Part shown: positions 1 through 8,981 of the stretch, one piece after another | Layout: each line of letters opens with the position of its first letter | Position numbering within the stretch: the first letter of the stretch is position 1 | From: Micromonospora sediminicola | GTDB lineage: Bacteria; Actinomycetota; Actinomycetes; Mycobacteriales; Micromonosporaceae | Assembly: GCF_900089585.1 (NCBI RefSeq) | Contig: NZ_FLRH01000004.1 | Coordinates: 1,357,001-1,421,000, forward strand | DNA: 64,000 nt | Reading direction: 5' to 3' | Notes under the pieces: generated by a model | What the model was told of the DNA's origin: nothing | The model's input: only the letters and a program-made list of their open reading frames with translations | Databases searched by the model: none | Program-made: the position numbers and the translations under genes

Positions 1-796
1 TGCCCACTCGGGTCGCCGGGCTCGACGCGGCCCCGGGTGGCCCGGACGATCGTGACCTCGGACGGGCTGTCGGTCGGATGCTGCACATCGACGACGTCGA
101 TCGGCTGGACCTCATCAGCCAGGTGGCATCCGGTCGGCAGCCCGCCGCCGGACCGCTGCTCGACATGCTGCACTTCAGCCTGTGGGGCCCGTCGGTGCCG
201 CTGGCCGAACGCGACGCCCGGCTCAAGCGGCTCTGGGCTGAGCCGGCACGCTGCGCGGAGCTACGACAGGTCGCGGAGGTGCTACGCGATCGGATCCACC
301 GGTTCACCGACCGCCCGGCTTCGGAGCGGGTTCCGCTGCGGGTGCACGCCCGCTATAGCCGTAACGAGGCGTGCGCCGCCTTCGGGATGACGAACCCCGG
401 TTCGCTGCGCGAGGGCGTGAAGTGGCTCCCGGACGAGAAGGCTGATCTCTTCTTCGTCACGCTCGTGAAGTCCGAGGAGCACTACTCGCCGACCACCATG
501 TACGCGGACCGGGCTATCACCGATCGGCTGTTCCGTGGGAGTCGCAGAGCACGACGGCGGCGACGTCGGCAACCGGGCGGCGGTATGTCGACCATGTGGC
601 GCGGGGGACGACGGTGCACCTGTTCGTGCGGGAGACCCGGGTTGCCGACCGCGACCTGGGCGCACCGCCCTACCTGTATGCCGGACCGATGACCTACCAG
701 GAGCACAACGGTGATCGGCCGATGCGCGTCCTCTGGGAACTGCGGCACCCCCTCCCCGCCGACATGTACGCCGCCGCCCGGGCGATCGCCGCCTGA
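1..796 (+). pseudogene. DEAD/DEAH-type helicase with DUF3427 domain, C-terminal part, frameshifted
   Basis: The reading frame is open from the left edge of the window, so the helicase core lies upstream and only the C-terminal DUF3427-like part is seen. Codons read cleanly from base 3 to about base 533 (LDLISQVASG, FGMTNPGSLREGVKWL, then YADRAITDRLF). The expected continuation WESQSTTAATSATGRRYVDHVARG and the tail to the stop at 794-796 lie in the next frame. One missing base near 531-536 explains the break. Either this is a decayed gene or a sequencing/assembly error; the intact codon use on both sides makes a recent or artefactual event likely. Family helicases are often found in restriction or defence contexts, but no partner is visible here. 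Confidence 0.5.
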
Positions 797-818
797 TATC
801 ACCAACGACTCAGCTCGA
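794..818 (+). repeat. TGATATCA-AACGACTCA repeat, copy 1
   Basis: A 25-bp stretch beginning with the helicase stop codon is identical to 17891-17915. The core is TGATATCA, two bases, then AACGACTCA. Two more copies of the core with small changes lie at 17497-17515 and 17824-17842. The function is unknown. Confidence 0.5.
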
Positions 819-844
819 AAGGCAACGCAGAGGCAACGCCCCAC

Positions 845-1294
845 TCAGCCGGCAATCCGGTGGCGGTCCGGCCGACGCTTCCAACGGCACAGCAGCGCCG
901 CCACCCCGCCGGCGATGACCCCGACCATCGTCCCGGTGACCAGACTGGATACGGCCGCCGAAGCCCGCAACAAGGCTTCTCGCGCCCCCGGTGAGATGTT
1001 GGCCAGCCCCGGCGCGTTCATCCCCAGCGACGGGTCCCAGAACACCTGGTGACCGACCGCGAGGAACACCCCGTACAGCGCGCCCACGACCACCAGCGTC
1101 AGGAACGGGCGCGGTGGTCGCCGCCACAGCACGACTGCCACCCAGACCAGCGGTGGCCCCACCGCCAGCAGCGCGGCCACCACGGTTCCCTCCGGCACGA
1201 CGTCCAGGTCGTGCAGCGCCACCCGGGGCGCGGCCAGCCCGGCAAGTCCCACCAGCGCCGGCCAGGAGAACCCGAGGGCACGACGGGCGCTCAT
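845..1294 (-). CDS. small four-helix membrane protein
   Basis: A 149-residue protein with about four hydrophobic segments (near residues 8-28, 36-57, 64-85 and 113-134) and an arginine-rich end. It resembles no family I can name. Its ATG overlaps the stop of the upstream membrane-protein gene by four bases (ATGA), so the two are probably translated together and may form a membrane complex. The longer open frame upstream of this ATG is a shadow of the neighbouring genes. The pair is transcribed away from the histidine kinase/response regulator genes that start at 1974, so it could be their target, but no operator is seen. Confidence 0.5.
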   Translation of the reverse strand: MSARRALGFSWPALVGLAGLAAPRVALHDLDVVPEGTVVAALLAVGPPLVWVAVVLWRRPPRPFLTLVVVGALYGVFLAVGHQVFWDPSLGMNAPGLANISPGAREALLRASAAVSSLVTGTMVGVIAGGVAALLCRWKRRPDRHRIAG

Positions 1295-1803
1295 CGCCCG
1301 ACCGCCGACGGTGCGGTGGACCGGACGAACTTCAGGAGCGCGACGAACGCCAGCACGGCGGTCACCGCGCCACCGGCGAAGCGCACCCAGTGCCCCGCGA
1401 CGAACTCGGCCGCCACCTGCCGCAGGTACTCGGGCGAGTGCGTCCCCACCGGGTCCACGAACATGATCTCGTTGCGCGGCCAGAAGAAGACGGCGGAGAA
1501 CAGGAACTCGCAGGCGACGAAGACGACGGTCGCGCCGGCGACGTACCAGCGCAGCCGGCGGTCGCGCCAGGTGAGCAGCGTCGCGGCGACGCTGCTCAGC
1601 ACGACCGACGCGCCCAGCGGCGGGAAGTAGTCGTGCGGGCCGCCGTCGACCAGGAACTCCCGGGCCCGCTCCAGGGACGCGGGCGGGTCGTTGAAGATGT
1701 TCGGGTAGAGCATGACGGTCTCGGCGGCGACCCCGCCGAACGACATCATCGCCGCCCAGACCATCACGATCAGGGCGATCCACGTCAGTTTGGTACGGGA
1801 CAT
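1291..1803 (-). CDS. DUF1772-like four-helix membrane protein
   Basis: A 170-residue protein with about four membrane segments (near residues 6-28, 62-78, 86-108 and 141-160). The first segment is followed by a long outside loop containing PNIFNDPP. The layout resembles the DUF1772/anthrone-oxygenase-like membrane family, but key residues cannot be confirmed by eye. A strong ribosome site (GAGGAGA) lies 7-8 bases before the ATG at 1803. It is the first gene of a two-gene unit with 845-1294 (ATGA overlap) and is divergent from the kinase gene at 1974. Confidence 0.5.
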   Translation of the reverse strand: MSRTKLTWIALIVMVWAAMMSFGGVAAETVMLYPNIFNDPPASLERAREFLVDGGPHDYFPPLGASVVLSSVAATLLTWRDRRLRWYVAGATVVFVACEFLFSAVFFWPRNEIMFVDPVGTHSPEYLRQVAAEFVAGHWVRFAGGAVTAVLAFVALLKFVRSTAPSAVGR

Positions 1804-1973
1804 GAGTGTTTCTCCTCGTAGGTGGGGATGTCATCGACGCTAGGTCGGCGCCGGCTGACCGTCGTCCGCGCCGCCGCGCGACCGGGGGTCGCCTGTCGAC
1901 GTACACCTCGGGGTTGCCCCTGACGCCTGCGGACGACAGCGCCGAGGGCCCGGGCGGACCTAGGCTCGAAGGC

Positions 1974-3125
1974 GTGCCCGACACCTCGCCCACCCGCGCC
2001 GACGCGCTGCTCGCGGCGGCCACCGTCGCCCTGGTCGTGGTGGCCGTGGTGGCCGAGGGGACCGCGCCGGCCCGCGTCGTGCTCGCCTGCGCCGTGGCGG
2101 TCGGGCTCGGGGTCCTGGTGCTGGGCGCCCGGCGGTGGCCGCTGCCCGCGCTGCTGGCCACCGCGGTGGGCATCCTCGCCTACTACGCGCTGGACCTGCC
2201 GCCGGTCGGGGTGGTCGCGCCGGCCGCCGCCGTGCTCTACCGGGTCGCGGAGCGTGGGCGGGTCATGCCGGCCGCGCTGGTCGCCGGCGGGCTGCTGGCC
2301 GTGTCGGTGGCGGTCCGGCTCGTCGAGGGCGACGACGTCGCAGTCGTCGTCGGCGCCGAGTTGGGCTCGGAGGCGGCGTTGGCCCTCGCCGTCATCGCCC
2401 TCGGAGACGCGGTACGCAACCGGCGGTCGCTGCGGGCGGCGTTGGTCCGCCAGGCCATGGCCGCCGACGAGGAGCGCCACCGCGAGGCGGCCCGGCAGGT
2501 GGAGGCGGAGCGGCTGCGCATCGCGCGGGAGGTGCACGACACGTTGGGGCACACGATGTCGGTGATCACGTTGCAGTCGGCGGTGGCGCGGGAGGCCCTC
2601 ACCGACCGGGATCCCGCGCAGGCGGAGGGCGCGCTGGCGGCCATCCACTCGGTGAGCGGCAGCGCGATGGCGGAGCTGCGGGCGACGCTCGGCACGCTGC
2701 GCCGCGAGCCCGGGCCACACGAGCCCACGCCCGGGTTCGCCCAGCTACCGGCGCTCGTCGACGGCGTGCGTCGGGGCGGGTTGGCGGTCGACCTGCGGGT
2801 CGACGGCCCGGTCGAGGCGCTGCCCGCCGTGGTCGGCAGCACGGTCTACCGGGTTGTGCAGGAGGCGCTGACGAACGTGCTGCGCCACGCCGGGGCCGCC
2901 CGGGTGGCCGTCACGGTCCGTGCCACACCCGGTCGGCTCGCGCTGGAGGTGGTGGACGACGGTCGCGGCGGCCCGTCCGCCGGGGCGACGGGCCGGAAGG
3001 GTCAGGGGCTGCGCGGTATGGCGGAACGGGTCGCCCTGCTGGGCGGCAGCGTCGACACCGGCACCGCCGCGACGGGCGGTTTCCGGGTGTCGGTCCACCT
3101 GCCGCTGGCGCGGGTGACCTCGTGA
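1974..3125 (+). CDS. NarL-type sensor histidine kinase
   Basis: A membrane sensor kinase of about 383 residues. Several hydrophobic segments fill residues 10-140. A HisKA_3 dimerisation region carries the phospho-acceptor His188 in REVHDTLGH. The HATPase domain shows QEALTNVLRHA, VVDDGRGG and GLRGMAER. The GTG start was chosen because a TAGGCT -10-like box at 1961-1966 sits seven bases before it, the pattern of a leaderless actinobacterial transcript; the open frame extends further upstream but without a ribosome site. The stop overlaps the response regulator start (GTGA), so the two are co-translated. The signal sensed is unknown. The divergent membrane pair at 845-1803 is a plausible target. 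Confidence 0.5.
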   Translation: MPDTSPTRADALLAAATVALVVVAVVAEGTAPARVVLACAVAVGLGVLVLGARRWPLPALLATAVGILAYYALDLPPVGVVAPAAAVLYRVAERGRVMPAALVAGGLLAVSVAVRLVEGDDVAVVVGAELGSEAALALAVIALGDAVRNRRSLRAALVRQAMAADEERHREAARQVEAERLRIAREVHDTLGHTMSVITLQSAVAREALTDRDPAQAEGALAAIHSVSGSAMAELRATLGTLRREPGPHEPTPGFAQLPALVDGVRRGGLAVDLRVDGPVEALPAVVGSTVYRVVQEALTNVLRHAGAARVAVTVRATPGRLALEVVDDGRGGPSAGATGRKGQGLRGMAERVALLGGSVDTGTAATGGFRVSVHLPLARVTS

Positions 3126-3784
3126 CCGCGATCCGCGTCGTGCTCGTCGACGACCAGCACCTGGTCCGCACCGGCCTGCGGGCGCTGCTCGACCGCGCCT
3201 CCGACATCGAGGTGGTGGGTGAGGCCGGTGACGGTGGTGCCGGGCTGTCGGTCGTCCGGGAGCAGCGGCCCGACGTGGTGCTCATGGACGTGCGGATGCC
3301 CGGCGGGGACGGGTTGGAGGCCACCCGGCGGATCCTCGCCGATCCGCGGCTCACCGGCGTGCGGGTGGTCATGTTGACCACGTTCGACGACGACGAGTAC
3401 CTGTTCGAGGCGATCCGGGCCGGGGCGGCCGGCTTCCTGCTCAAGGACACCCCGCCCGACGCGCTGCGGGAGGCCGTCCGGGTGGTGGCGGGCGGCGACG
3501 CGCTGCTCTCGCCGGCCGTCACCAGGCGGGTGCTGACCGCGGCGGCCCACAGCCCGGTGACCGACCCGGCGCGGCTGGCCGGGCTCACCGCCCGGGAGCG
3601 GGACGTGCTCGCCCAGGTCGGCGCGGGGCGGTCCAACACCGAGATCGGGCAGGTGTTGTTCCTCAGCCCGGACACCGCCCGCACCTACGTGAGCCGGCTG
3701 CTCCAGAAGCTGAACGCCCGCGACCGGTCCCAGCTCGTGGTGATCGCGTACGAGAGCGGGCTGGTCCGCCCCGGCGAGCAGTGA
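3122..3784 (+). CDS. NarL/LuxR-family response regulator
   Basis: A 220-residue regulator. The receiver domain has the acidic pair D10-D11, the phosphorylated D56 in VVLMDVRMPGG, a conserved threonine in MLTTFDDDEY and the lysine in FLLKDTPP. The C-terminal LuxR-type helix-turn-helix runs from about residue 155 (LTARERDVLAQVGAG) to the end. It is translationally coupled to the kinase upstream by a four-base overlap, so the two form one two-component system. It ends seven bases before the convergent MMPL gene. Confidence 0.5.
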   Translation: MTAIRVVLVDDQHLVRTGLRALLDRASDIEVVGEAGDGGAGLSVVREQRPDVVLMDVRMPGGDGLEATRRILADPRLTGVRVVMLTTFDDDEYLFEAIRAGAAGFLLKDTPPDALREAVRVVAGGDALLSPAVTRRVLTAAAHSPVTDPARLAGLTARERDVLAQVGAGRSNTEIGQVLFLSPDTARTYVSRLLQKLNARDRSQLVVIAYESGLVRPGEQ

Positions 3785-3791
3785 GGCCCGG

Positions 3792-5951
3792 TCAGACCTG
3801 CGCCTCGCCCACCGGTTCCGGTGCCGCGTGCCGGCCCCCGCCGTTGCGCCGCTCGCCTCCGTGCCCCGGCCACCACGCCGTGTGCCCGATCAGCCCGGTC
3901 AACGCCGGCACGAAGAACATCGACATCACGAACGCGGACAGCACGATCCCGATCGCCACCGCGAACCCCATCTGCTGGAGGAACGAGATCGGCGCGAGCA
4001 TCAGCACCCCGAACGTGCCGGCCAGAATCAGCCCGGCCGCGGCGACGGTCGGGCCGGCGTGTTCCACGCCGATCGCGGCGGCCTGATGGGGTTCGTGGCC
4101 CTCCCGCGCCTCCTCGCGTAGTCGGGCGATCATCAGGATGTTGTAGTCGGTGCCGATCGCCACCACGAACAGGTAGAGGATGATCGGCAGCTGGAACGTG
4201 ACACCCGGGTTGCCCTGGAGCCCCTGGAACACGTAGACGGTCGCGCCCAGCGTGGCGGCGAAGTTGAGCAGCACCGCGATCACCAGGTAGATCGGTGCGA
4301 CGAGACTGCGCAGCAGCAGCGCGAGGATGAGCGCGATCAGGCCGGCGGCCACCGGCAGGATCACCGAGAGGTCGCGGTTGTTGGCCGAGTTGATGTCGGC
4401 GAAGATCGCGGTCGGCCCGCCGACCAGCGCCTTCGTACCCTCCGGGGCCTTGGCGTGCAGGTCGTCGCGCAGGTCGTCGCGGACCAGGCTGATCGCCTCG
4501 TTGGAGACCGGGTTCTCGTCGAGCAGCAGGTTGATCCGGGCCACGCCCGGGTCGGTGGCGCTGCGCTCCGGCGGCTGGACCCGGGCGACGCCGGGCGCGT
4601 TCGCCGCGGCGGCCGCGAAGTCGTTGACCTGCTGGTCGGTCAGCGGGGTGCCGGTGCCGGTGGTCAGGTAGACCTCGGTGGGCGCGAGCGCCCCGGCGGC
4701 GAAGCCGCGCTGGAGGTCCTTGGCGGCCCGCGCGGACTCGGTGTCCTGCGGGAAGCCGGCGCTGAAGTCGTAGTCGGCCTTGTAGCCGAGCACCCCGGCG
4801 GCGAGCGCGACCAGCAGCGCGCCGGAGGCCGCGGCCACCATGGCGGGCCGGCGGCCGACGGCGGCGCCGAGCCGTCGGGACAGGCTTGCCTTCGGCGTAC
4901 GCTGCCACGCCTTCGACGGCCAGAACACCCACCGGCCGAGCAGCGACACCAGCGCCGGGATCAGGGTCAGCGAGGTGACCAGCATGACGGCGACGGCGAT
5001 GGCGAGCGCCGGGCCGAGCGAGCCGAAGAAGCCCAGCGAGGCGAGCAGCAGCACCAGGAACGCGACGATGACCGCGCCGGCGGCGGAGGTGATGACCTCG
5101 CCGACCCGCTGCACCGTGACGATCATCGCGGTGCGCTTGTCGTCGCCGGCGCGCAGCCGCTCGCGGTAGCGGAACAGCAGGAACAGGATGTAGTCGGTGC
5201 CGATGCCGAACAGCACGATCAGCAGGATGGTCTGGAGGTCCTGGCTGACGTTGAGGTCGAACGCCTTGCCGGCGGCGGCGACCAGCCCGGTGGTGACGGA
5301 CATGACCACACTGATCACCACGACCGGCAGCAGCGCCGCGATCGGGCTGCGGAAGATGATCAGGATCAGCCCGATGATGAGGATGATGGTGGCAACGCCG
5401 ACGACCGCGAACGCGGAGTTGAACGTGTCCTCGTTGTCGACGAAGCTCGCCACGTCGCCGGCCACACCGGCGGTCAGGCCGCTGCCGGCCAGGTCCGGCC
5501 CGAGGTCGGCGCGCAGGTCGCGGACGGCGTCGAGCAGCTTCGGGTCGTCCGGGGTGTCGGCGTCGAGGCCGACGGAGATGATCTGCACCGACTTGTCCGG
5601 CGCGACGGCCTGCGGGCCGGTGAGGTAGCCGGAGGTCTGCGGGATGTTCCGGGCCTTGAGCGCCTGGGCGAGTTGCCCGACGCGCGCCTCGTCGGCCGGG
5701 GTGAGCGGCTTGCCGTCGCTCCGCTTGACCACGATGGTGGCGGTGGCGGTCGCCGCCTGCGGGAACGACTTCGTGGCCAGTTCGGTGGCCTGCACCGACT
5801 CGTAGGAGCGCGGCAGGAAGCTCTCCTGGTCGGCGGAGGTGATGTCGCTCAGCGAGGGGCTGGTGACGACGATCGCGATGGCGGCGAGGGTCCAGCCGCC
5901 GATCACCCACCATGCCTTGCCGACGACGAATCTGCCCAGTCGCTCGAACAT
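3792..5951 (-). CDS. MMPL/RND-family membrane transporter
   Basis: A 719-residue exporter-type protein of the MMPL family, known in actinomycetes for moving lipids, siderophores or drugs across the membrane using the proton gradient. It has the duplicated layout: one helix, a large outside loop, a bundle of helices (about residues 170-340), a second loop, and a second bundle (about 530-690). Each bundle carries the family motif (GTDYILFLLFRYRERL and GTDYNILMIARLREE). A GGGGGA ribosome site lies just before the ATG. It is a single gene, divergent from the membrane protein at 6063. The substrate cannot be told from the sequence. Confidence 0.5.
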   Translation of the reverse strand: MFERLGRFVVGKAWWVIGGWTLAAIAIVVTSPSLSDITSADQESFLPRSYESVQATELATKSFPQAATATATIVVKRSDGKPLTPADEARVGQLAQALKARNIPQTSGYLTGPQAVAPDKSVQIISVGLDADTPDDPKLLDAVRDLRADLGPDLAGSGLTAGVAGDVASFVDNEDTFNSAFAVVGVATIILIIGLILIIFRSPIAALLPVVVISVVMSVTTGLVAAAGKAFDLNVSQDLQTILLIVLFGIGTDYILFLLFRYRERLRAGDDKRTAMIVTVQRVGEVITSAAGAVIVAFLVLLLASLGFFGSLGPALAIAVAVMLVTSLTLIPALVSLLGRWVFWPSKAWQRTPKASLSRRLGAAVGRRPAMVAAASGALLVALAAGVLGYKADYDFSAGFPQDTESARAAKDLQRGFAAGALAPTEVYLTTGTGTPLTDQQVNDFAAAAANAPGVARVQPPERSATDPGVARINLLLDENPVSNEAISLVRDDLRDDLHAKAPEGTKALVGGPTAIFADINSANNRDLSVILPVAAGLIALILALLLRSLVAPIYLVIAVLLNFAATLGATVYVFQGLQGNPGVTFQLPIILYLFVVAIGTDYNILMIARLREEAREGHEPHQAAAIGVEHAGPTVAAAGLILAGTFGVLMLAPISFLQQMGFAVAIGIVLSAFVMSMFFVPALTGLIGHTAWWPGHGGERRNGGGRHAAPEPVGEAQV

Positions 5952-5984
5952 CGTTTCCCCCGTGTGTCGACTGTCTCGCGCAGG

Positions 5985-5994
5985 ATCCTACCCT
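5985..5994. promoter_or_regulatory. overlapping divergent -10 boxes
   Basis: AGGATCCTACCCT carries TAGGAT on the minus strand (5985-5990) and TACCCT on the plus strand (5989-5994). These suit divergent promoters for the MMPL gene and the gene at 6063. No convincing -35 boxes are visible, so this is tentative. Confidence 0.5.
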
Positions 5995-6062
5995 CCGTGA
6001 GCAATCCTTTTCGGACGGCTCGCGGCCTGGCGTCGATGTTCCCGCTGGTCGAGGATCGGTGG

Positions 6063-7025
6063 ATGCACGAGCGCCCCCGCGTTCCCGGAGTCCTGGCGGC
6101 GTGGTTCCTGGCGACCGTGCCGGCCCCGCTGGTGTGGTTCCAGTGGACGCACCGGTGGGAGGAGGACCAGCCCCTGTCCTCCGCGCTGTGGTGGCCGGTG
6201 CTGGCGTCACCGGCCCTGGCCGCCCTGCTGGCCGCCGGGCGGCCCCGCCGGCGCGGCGTCCCCGGCCTCGCGCTGACCGTCGGCGTGTCCACACTGGTCA
6301 CGGCGGCGCTTCTGGCCGGGTCGCTGGCGTTCTTCCGCTGGGTGGTGCCGCTGACCGGCGAGGCCCGCTGGGGGCGCGCTCTGCTCGGCGGGCTGGCGCT
6401 CGCGGTGGTTGGGGCGCTGCTCGGGTACGCCACCGGCGGGCGCCTACCCCGCACCGACCGGCCGGCGTCCCGGCGCGGCTACCTGATCGGCGGGTTCGCG
6501 GTGCTGCTCGGGGCCGTGCTGGCGCAGACCACGGTACGGCTCGGCGCCGAGGGCAGCACGGCCGGTCAACCCCCCACGGAGTACGGCGGGGTCGGGCCGT
6601 ACGCGACGTCGGCGGGACGGTTCACGGTGCCGGCCGCCGGGGCGTACGCGATCTTCGCGGTGGGGTTCGCGTCGACGGACCCGGACTGCCGGGTCGACGG
6701 CGTCGGTGGGGCCGCCGAGCCGGTGTCCGTTCCACCCGGCGACTACGGGGGCGACGCCGCGTCGTACGCCTGGGTGGCCACGGTGCGGGTGCCGGCGGCC
6801 GGGATGTGGACGCTGGACTGCCGCAGCCCGGATCCGGAGGCGTCCTACGTGGTGGGTGACGTGCCGGAGATCCGGGGCGCGGTGGGCTCGCTGATCCACT
6901 GGCCGGTCGGCCTGATCTGGTTGGCCGGCGCCCTCCCCGGCCTGCTGATCGTCGGGGAGACCGTGCGCCGGCGGGCCGGAGCGAGGGCCCCGGCGACCGC
7001 CGGAGCAGACGGCAGGGAGCGGTAG
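6063..7025 (+). CDS. membrane protein with an outside beta-rich domain
   Basis: A 320-residue protein that I do not recognise. Hydrophobic segments lie near residues 8-25, 39-57, 66-88, 97-120 and 140-157. An outside region (about 160-280) holds two cysteines (in DPDCRVDG and TLDCRS) and alternating beta-like sequence. A last membrane segment (about 283-303) and a basic tail follow. The ATG at 6063 was chosen over an in-frame ATG at 6036 because GAGGA sits eight bases before it. The layout suggests an envelope protein; the function is unknown. Confidence 0.5.
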   Translation: MHERPRVPGVLAAWFLATVPAPLVWFQWTHRWEEDQPLSSALWWPVLASPALAALLAAGRPRRRGVPGLALTVGVSTLVTAALLAGSLAFFRWVVPLTGEARWGRALLGGLALAVVGALLGYATGGRLPRTDRPASRRGYLIGGFAVLLGAVLAQTTVRLGAEGSTAGQPPTEYGGVGPYATSAGRFTVPAAGAYAIFAVGFASTDPDCRVDGVGGAAEPVSVPPGDYGGDAASYAWVATVRVPAAGMWTLDCRSPDPEASYVVGDVPEIRGAVGSLIHWPVGLIWLAGALPGLLIVGETVRRRAGARAPATAGADGRER

Positions 7026-7034
7026 ACGCCCCGG

Positions 7035-7778
7035 TCAGGCGACGTCCACCACCAGGTCGGCGGTGGCGACGGCGATCTCACCGGCGTACTCCTCGGCGGC
7101 CGCGGCACGGGCGGCGGCTTGGTCGGTCCCGGGCCGCAGATGCGTCAGCAGCAGGCGCCGGGTGCCGGCGGCATCGGCCTGCCGGCCGGCCTGGCGCGCG
7201 CTCGACTGATGGTCCCGCGAGTCCTCCGGCACCTCGCGCAGGTAGGTGGCCTCGGCGACGAGGAGGTCCGCGTCCCGGGCCAGGGCCACCACGTCGGGGC
7301 TCGGGCCGGTGTCCCCCGTGTACGCGAGCACCCGGCCGCCCGCGGTGAGCCGGATGCCGGCGTTGGGCACCCAGTGCGGCAGCAGGCGGGTTTCGGCCCG
7401 GAACGGTCCGATGTCGAGGGCGTCCCCGGCGGTGAACTCGTGCGGCACGTACGCGGCGTCGAGCATTCCCGGCCGGTCGAGGGCCAGCACCGCGTCCAGC
7501 GCCCCGGGCAGCGCGTACACCGGCACCGGCGACGGCGGGTCGTCCCGCAGCGCGCGGGCCCGGAGGAACGGGTTCAGGTCGGCGCAGTGGTCGGGGTGCC
7601 CGTGGCTGATGAACACGGCGTCCACCTGGTCGGCGGTGACGTGCGCCAGCAGGCGGGGCAGCGTGGCGTAGCCGAGGTCGAGCAGCAGCCGGAACCCGGC
7701 CTCCTCCACGAGGAAGCCGCTGCACGCCTGGCCCGCCTCGGGCCAGACCCCACACCCGCCGAGCACTGTGAGCCGCAT
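7035..7778 (-). CDS. MBL-fold metallo-hydrolase
   Basis: A 247-residue cytoplasmic metallo-beta-lactamase-fold hydrolase. The metal-binding SHGHPDHCADL motif is complete, as are AYTGDTGPS and the late histidine in LLLTHLRPG. The overall layout is like the RNase Z/phosphorylcholine-esterase-like MBL enzymes, but the substrate is not evident. The ATG at 7778 follows a TACCGT box (7785-7790, minus strand) by six bases, which fits a leaderless start. It is convergent with 6063-7025 and divergent from the VOC gene at 7872. Confidence 0.5.
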   Translation of the reverse strand: MRLTVLGGCGVWPEAGQACSGFLVEEAGFRLLLDLGYATLPRLLAHVTADQVDAVFISHGHPDHCADLNPFLRARALRDDPPSPVPVYALPGALDAVLALDRPGMLDAAYVPHEFTAGDALDIGPFRAETRLLPHWVPNAGIRLTAGGRVLAYTGDTGPSPDVVALARDADLLVAEATYLREVPEDSRDHQSSARQAGRQADAAGTRRLLLTHLRPGTDQAAARAAAAEEYAGEIAVATADLVVDVA

Positions 7779-7871
7779 CGTCCGACGGTACCGCCGCCGT
7801 GGCGTTGCGGCGTGCAATGTCACAGGCGGCTCGTAGCCTGGCGGGGTCATCGACGATCGCAGGGAGGCGAC

Positions 7872-8237
7872 GTGCTCGACCACTTCTCCGTAGCGGTGCG
7901 CGACCTGGGGGCGGCCGGCGCCTTCTACGACGCGGTGCTCGCCCCGCTGGGCGGGCGGCGGATCATGGAGCCGGGCCCGATCGGCTACGGCGTGGACGCG
8001 CCCGACTTCTGGGTCGAGCCCGCGCCGGCCGACGCCGCTCCGGTGCCGGTGCACATCGCGTTCACCGCGCCCGACCGGGCGGCCGTGCGGGCGTTCCACG
8101 ACGCGGCGGTGGCGGCCGGGGCCGAGGTGCTGCACGCGCCGAAGGTGTGGCCGGAATACCACGCGGCCTACTACGGCGCGTTCGTCCGCGACCCGGACGG
8201 CAACAACGTCGAGGCGGTCTGCCACCGGCCGGAGTGA
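7872..8237 (+). CDS. VOC/glyoxalase-family protein
   Basis: A 121-residue single-module vicinal-oxygen-chelate protein. It begins with the typical LDHFSVAVRDL strand, has a histidine in VPVHIAFTAPD, and ends with RDPDGNNVEAVCH, which supplies the late glutamate. Such proteins bind a metal and act as dioxygenases, isomerases or resistance proteins; the role here is unknown. The GTG start has an AGGGAGG ribosome site five bases upstream. The next gene (DUF2071) begins four bases after the stop, so they form one operon. Confidence 0.5.
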   Translation: MLDHFSVAVRDLGAAGAFYDAVLAPLGGRRIMEPGPIGYGVDAPDFWVEPAPADAAPVPVHIAFTAPDRAAVRAFHDAAVAAGAEVLHAPKVWPEYHAAYYGAFVRDPDGNNVEAVCHRPE

Positions 8238-8241
8238 GACG

Positions 8242-8976
8242 GTGGAGGTCGAACCGGTCGAGCACTCGCCCGTCCGCGCCATCCGCCGGGCCTGGCTGGC
8301 CCAGCGCTGGCACGATCTCACGTTCCTGCACTGGGCGGTCCCGCCGGAGCGGGTCGCGCCGCTGCTGCCGGCCGGCACCCGACCCGACACGCTCGACGGG
8401 CTCACCTACGTCGGGCTGATCGGTTTCCGGATGGTCGGGCTGGGGCTCGGTCGGGGGCCGGGCGTGCCCTACTTCGGCACGTTCTGGGAGACGAACGTGC
8501 GGCTCTACTCGGTCGACGGCGCGGGTCGGCGGGCGGTCGTGTTCCGTTCGCTGGACGCGTCCCGGCTGGTGCCGGTGCTGGTGGCCCAGATCAGCCTGCG
8601 CCTGCCCTACAAGTGGTCGGCGATGCGGCTGGAGCGGTCCGGCGACACGCTCACCTACCGCTGCCGCCGCCGCTGGCCGGGCCCGGCCGGCGCGACCAGC
8701 GCGATGACCGTCCGCGTCGGCGCTCCGATCCCCGACCCGACGCCGCTGGAGCACTTCCTCACCGCGCGCTGGGGCCTGCACACCCGGGCGTACGGCGCCA
8801 CCCGGCACCTGCCGAACTGGCACCCCCGGTGGCCGCTGCACCGCGCCGAGCTGCTGCACCTGGACGACGAGCTGGTCACCGCCGCCGGCCTGCCCGCGCC
8901 GGACGGGCCGCCGGTGAGCGTCCTGCACTCCCCCGGCGTCCCGGTCGTCTTCGGCGGCCCCACCCGGGTCCCCTGA
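8242..8976 (+). CDS. DUF2071 (YqjF-like) protein
   Basis: A 244-residue protein matching the DUF2071/YqjF family. It opens with AWLAQRWHDLTFLHWAVPPE, continues with VGLIGFRMVG, FWETNVRLYS and LDASRLVP, and has basic residues near LPYKWSAMRL. Family members are uncharacterised beta-rich proteins of the acetoacetate-decarboxylase-like fold. The GTG start overlaps no other gene and has GGAG seven bases upstream, inside the end of the VOC gene. It is co-transcribed with the VOC protein. Confidence 0.5.
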   Translation: MEVEPVEHSPVRAIRRAWLAQRWHDLTFLHWAVPPERVAPLLPAGTRPDTLDGLTYVGLIGFRMVGLGLGRGPGVPYFGTFWETNVRLYSVDGAGRRAVVFRSLDASRLVPVLVAQISLRLPYKWSAMRLERSGDTLTYRCRRRWPGPAGATSAMTVRVGAPIPDPTPLEHFLTARWGLHTRAYGATRHLPNWHPRWPLHRAELLHLDDELVTAAGLPAPDGPPVSVLHSPGVPVVFGGPTRVP

Positions 8977-8981
8977 CCCGG

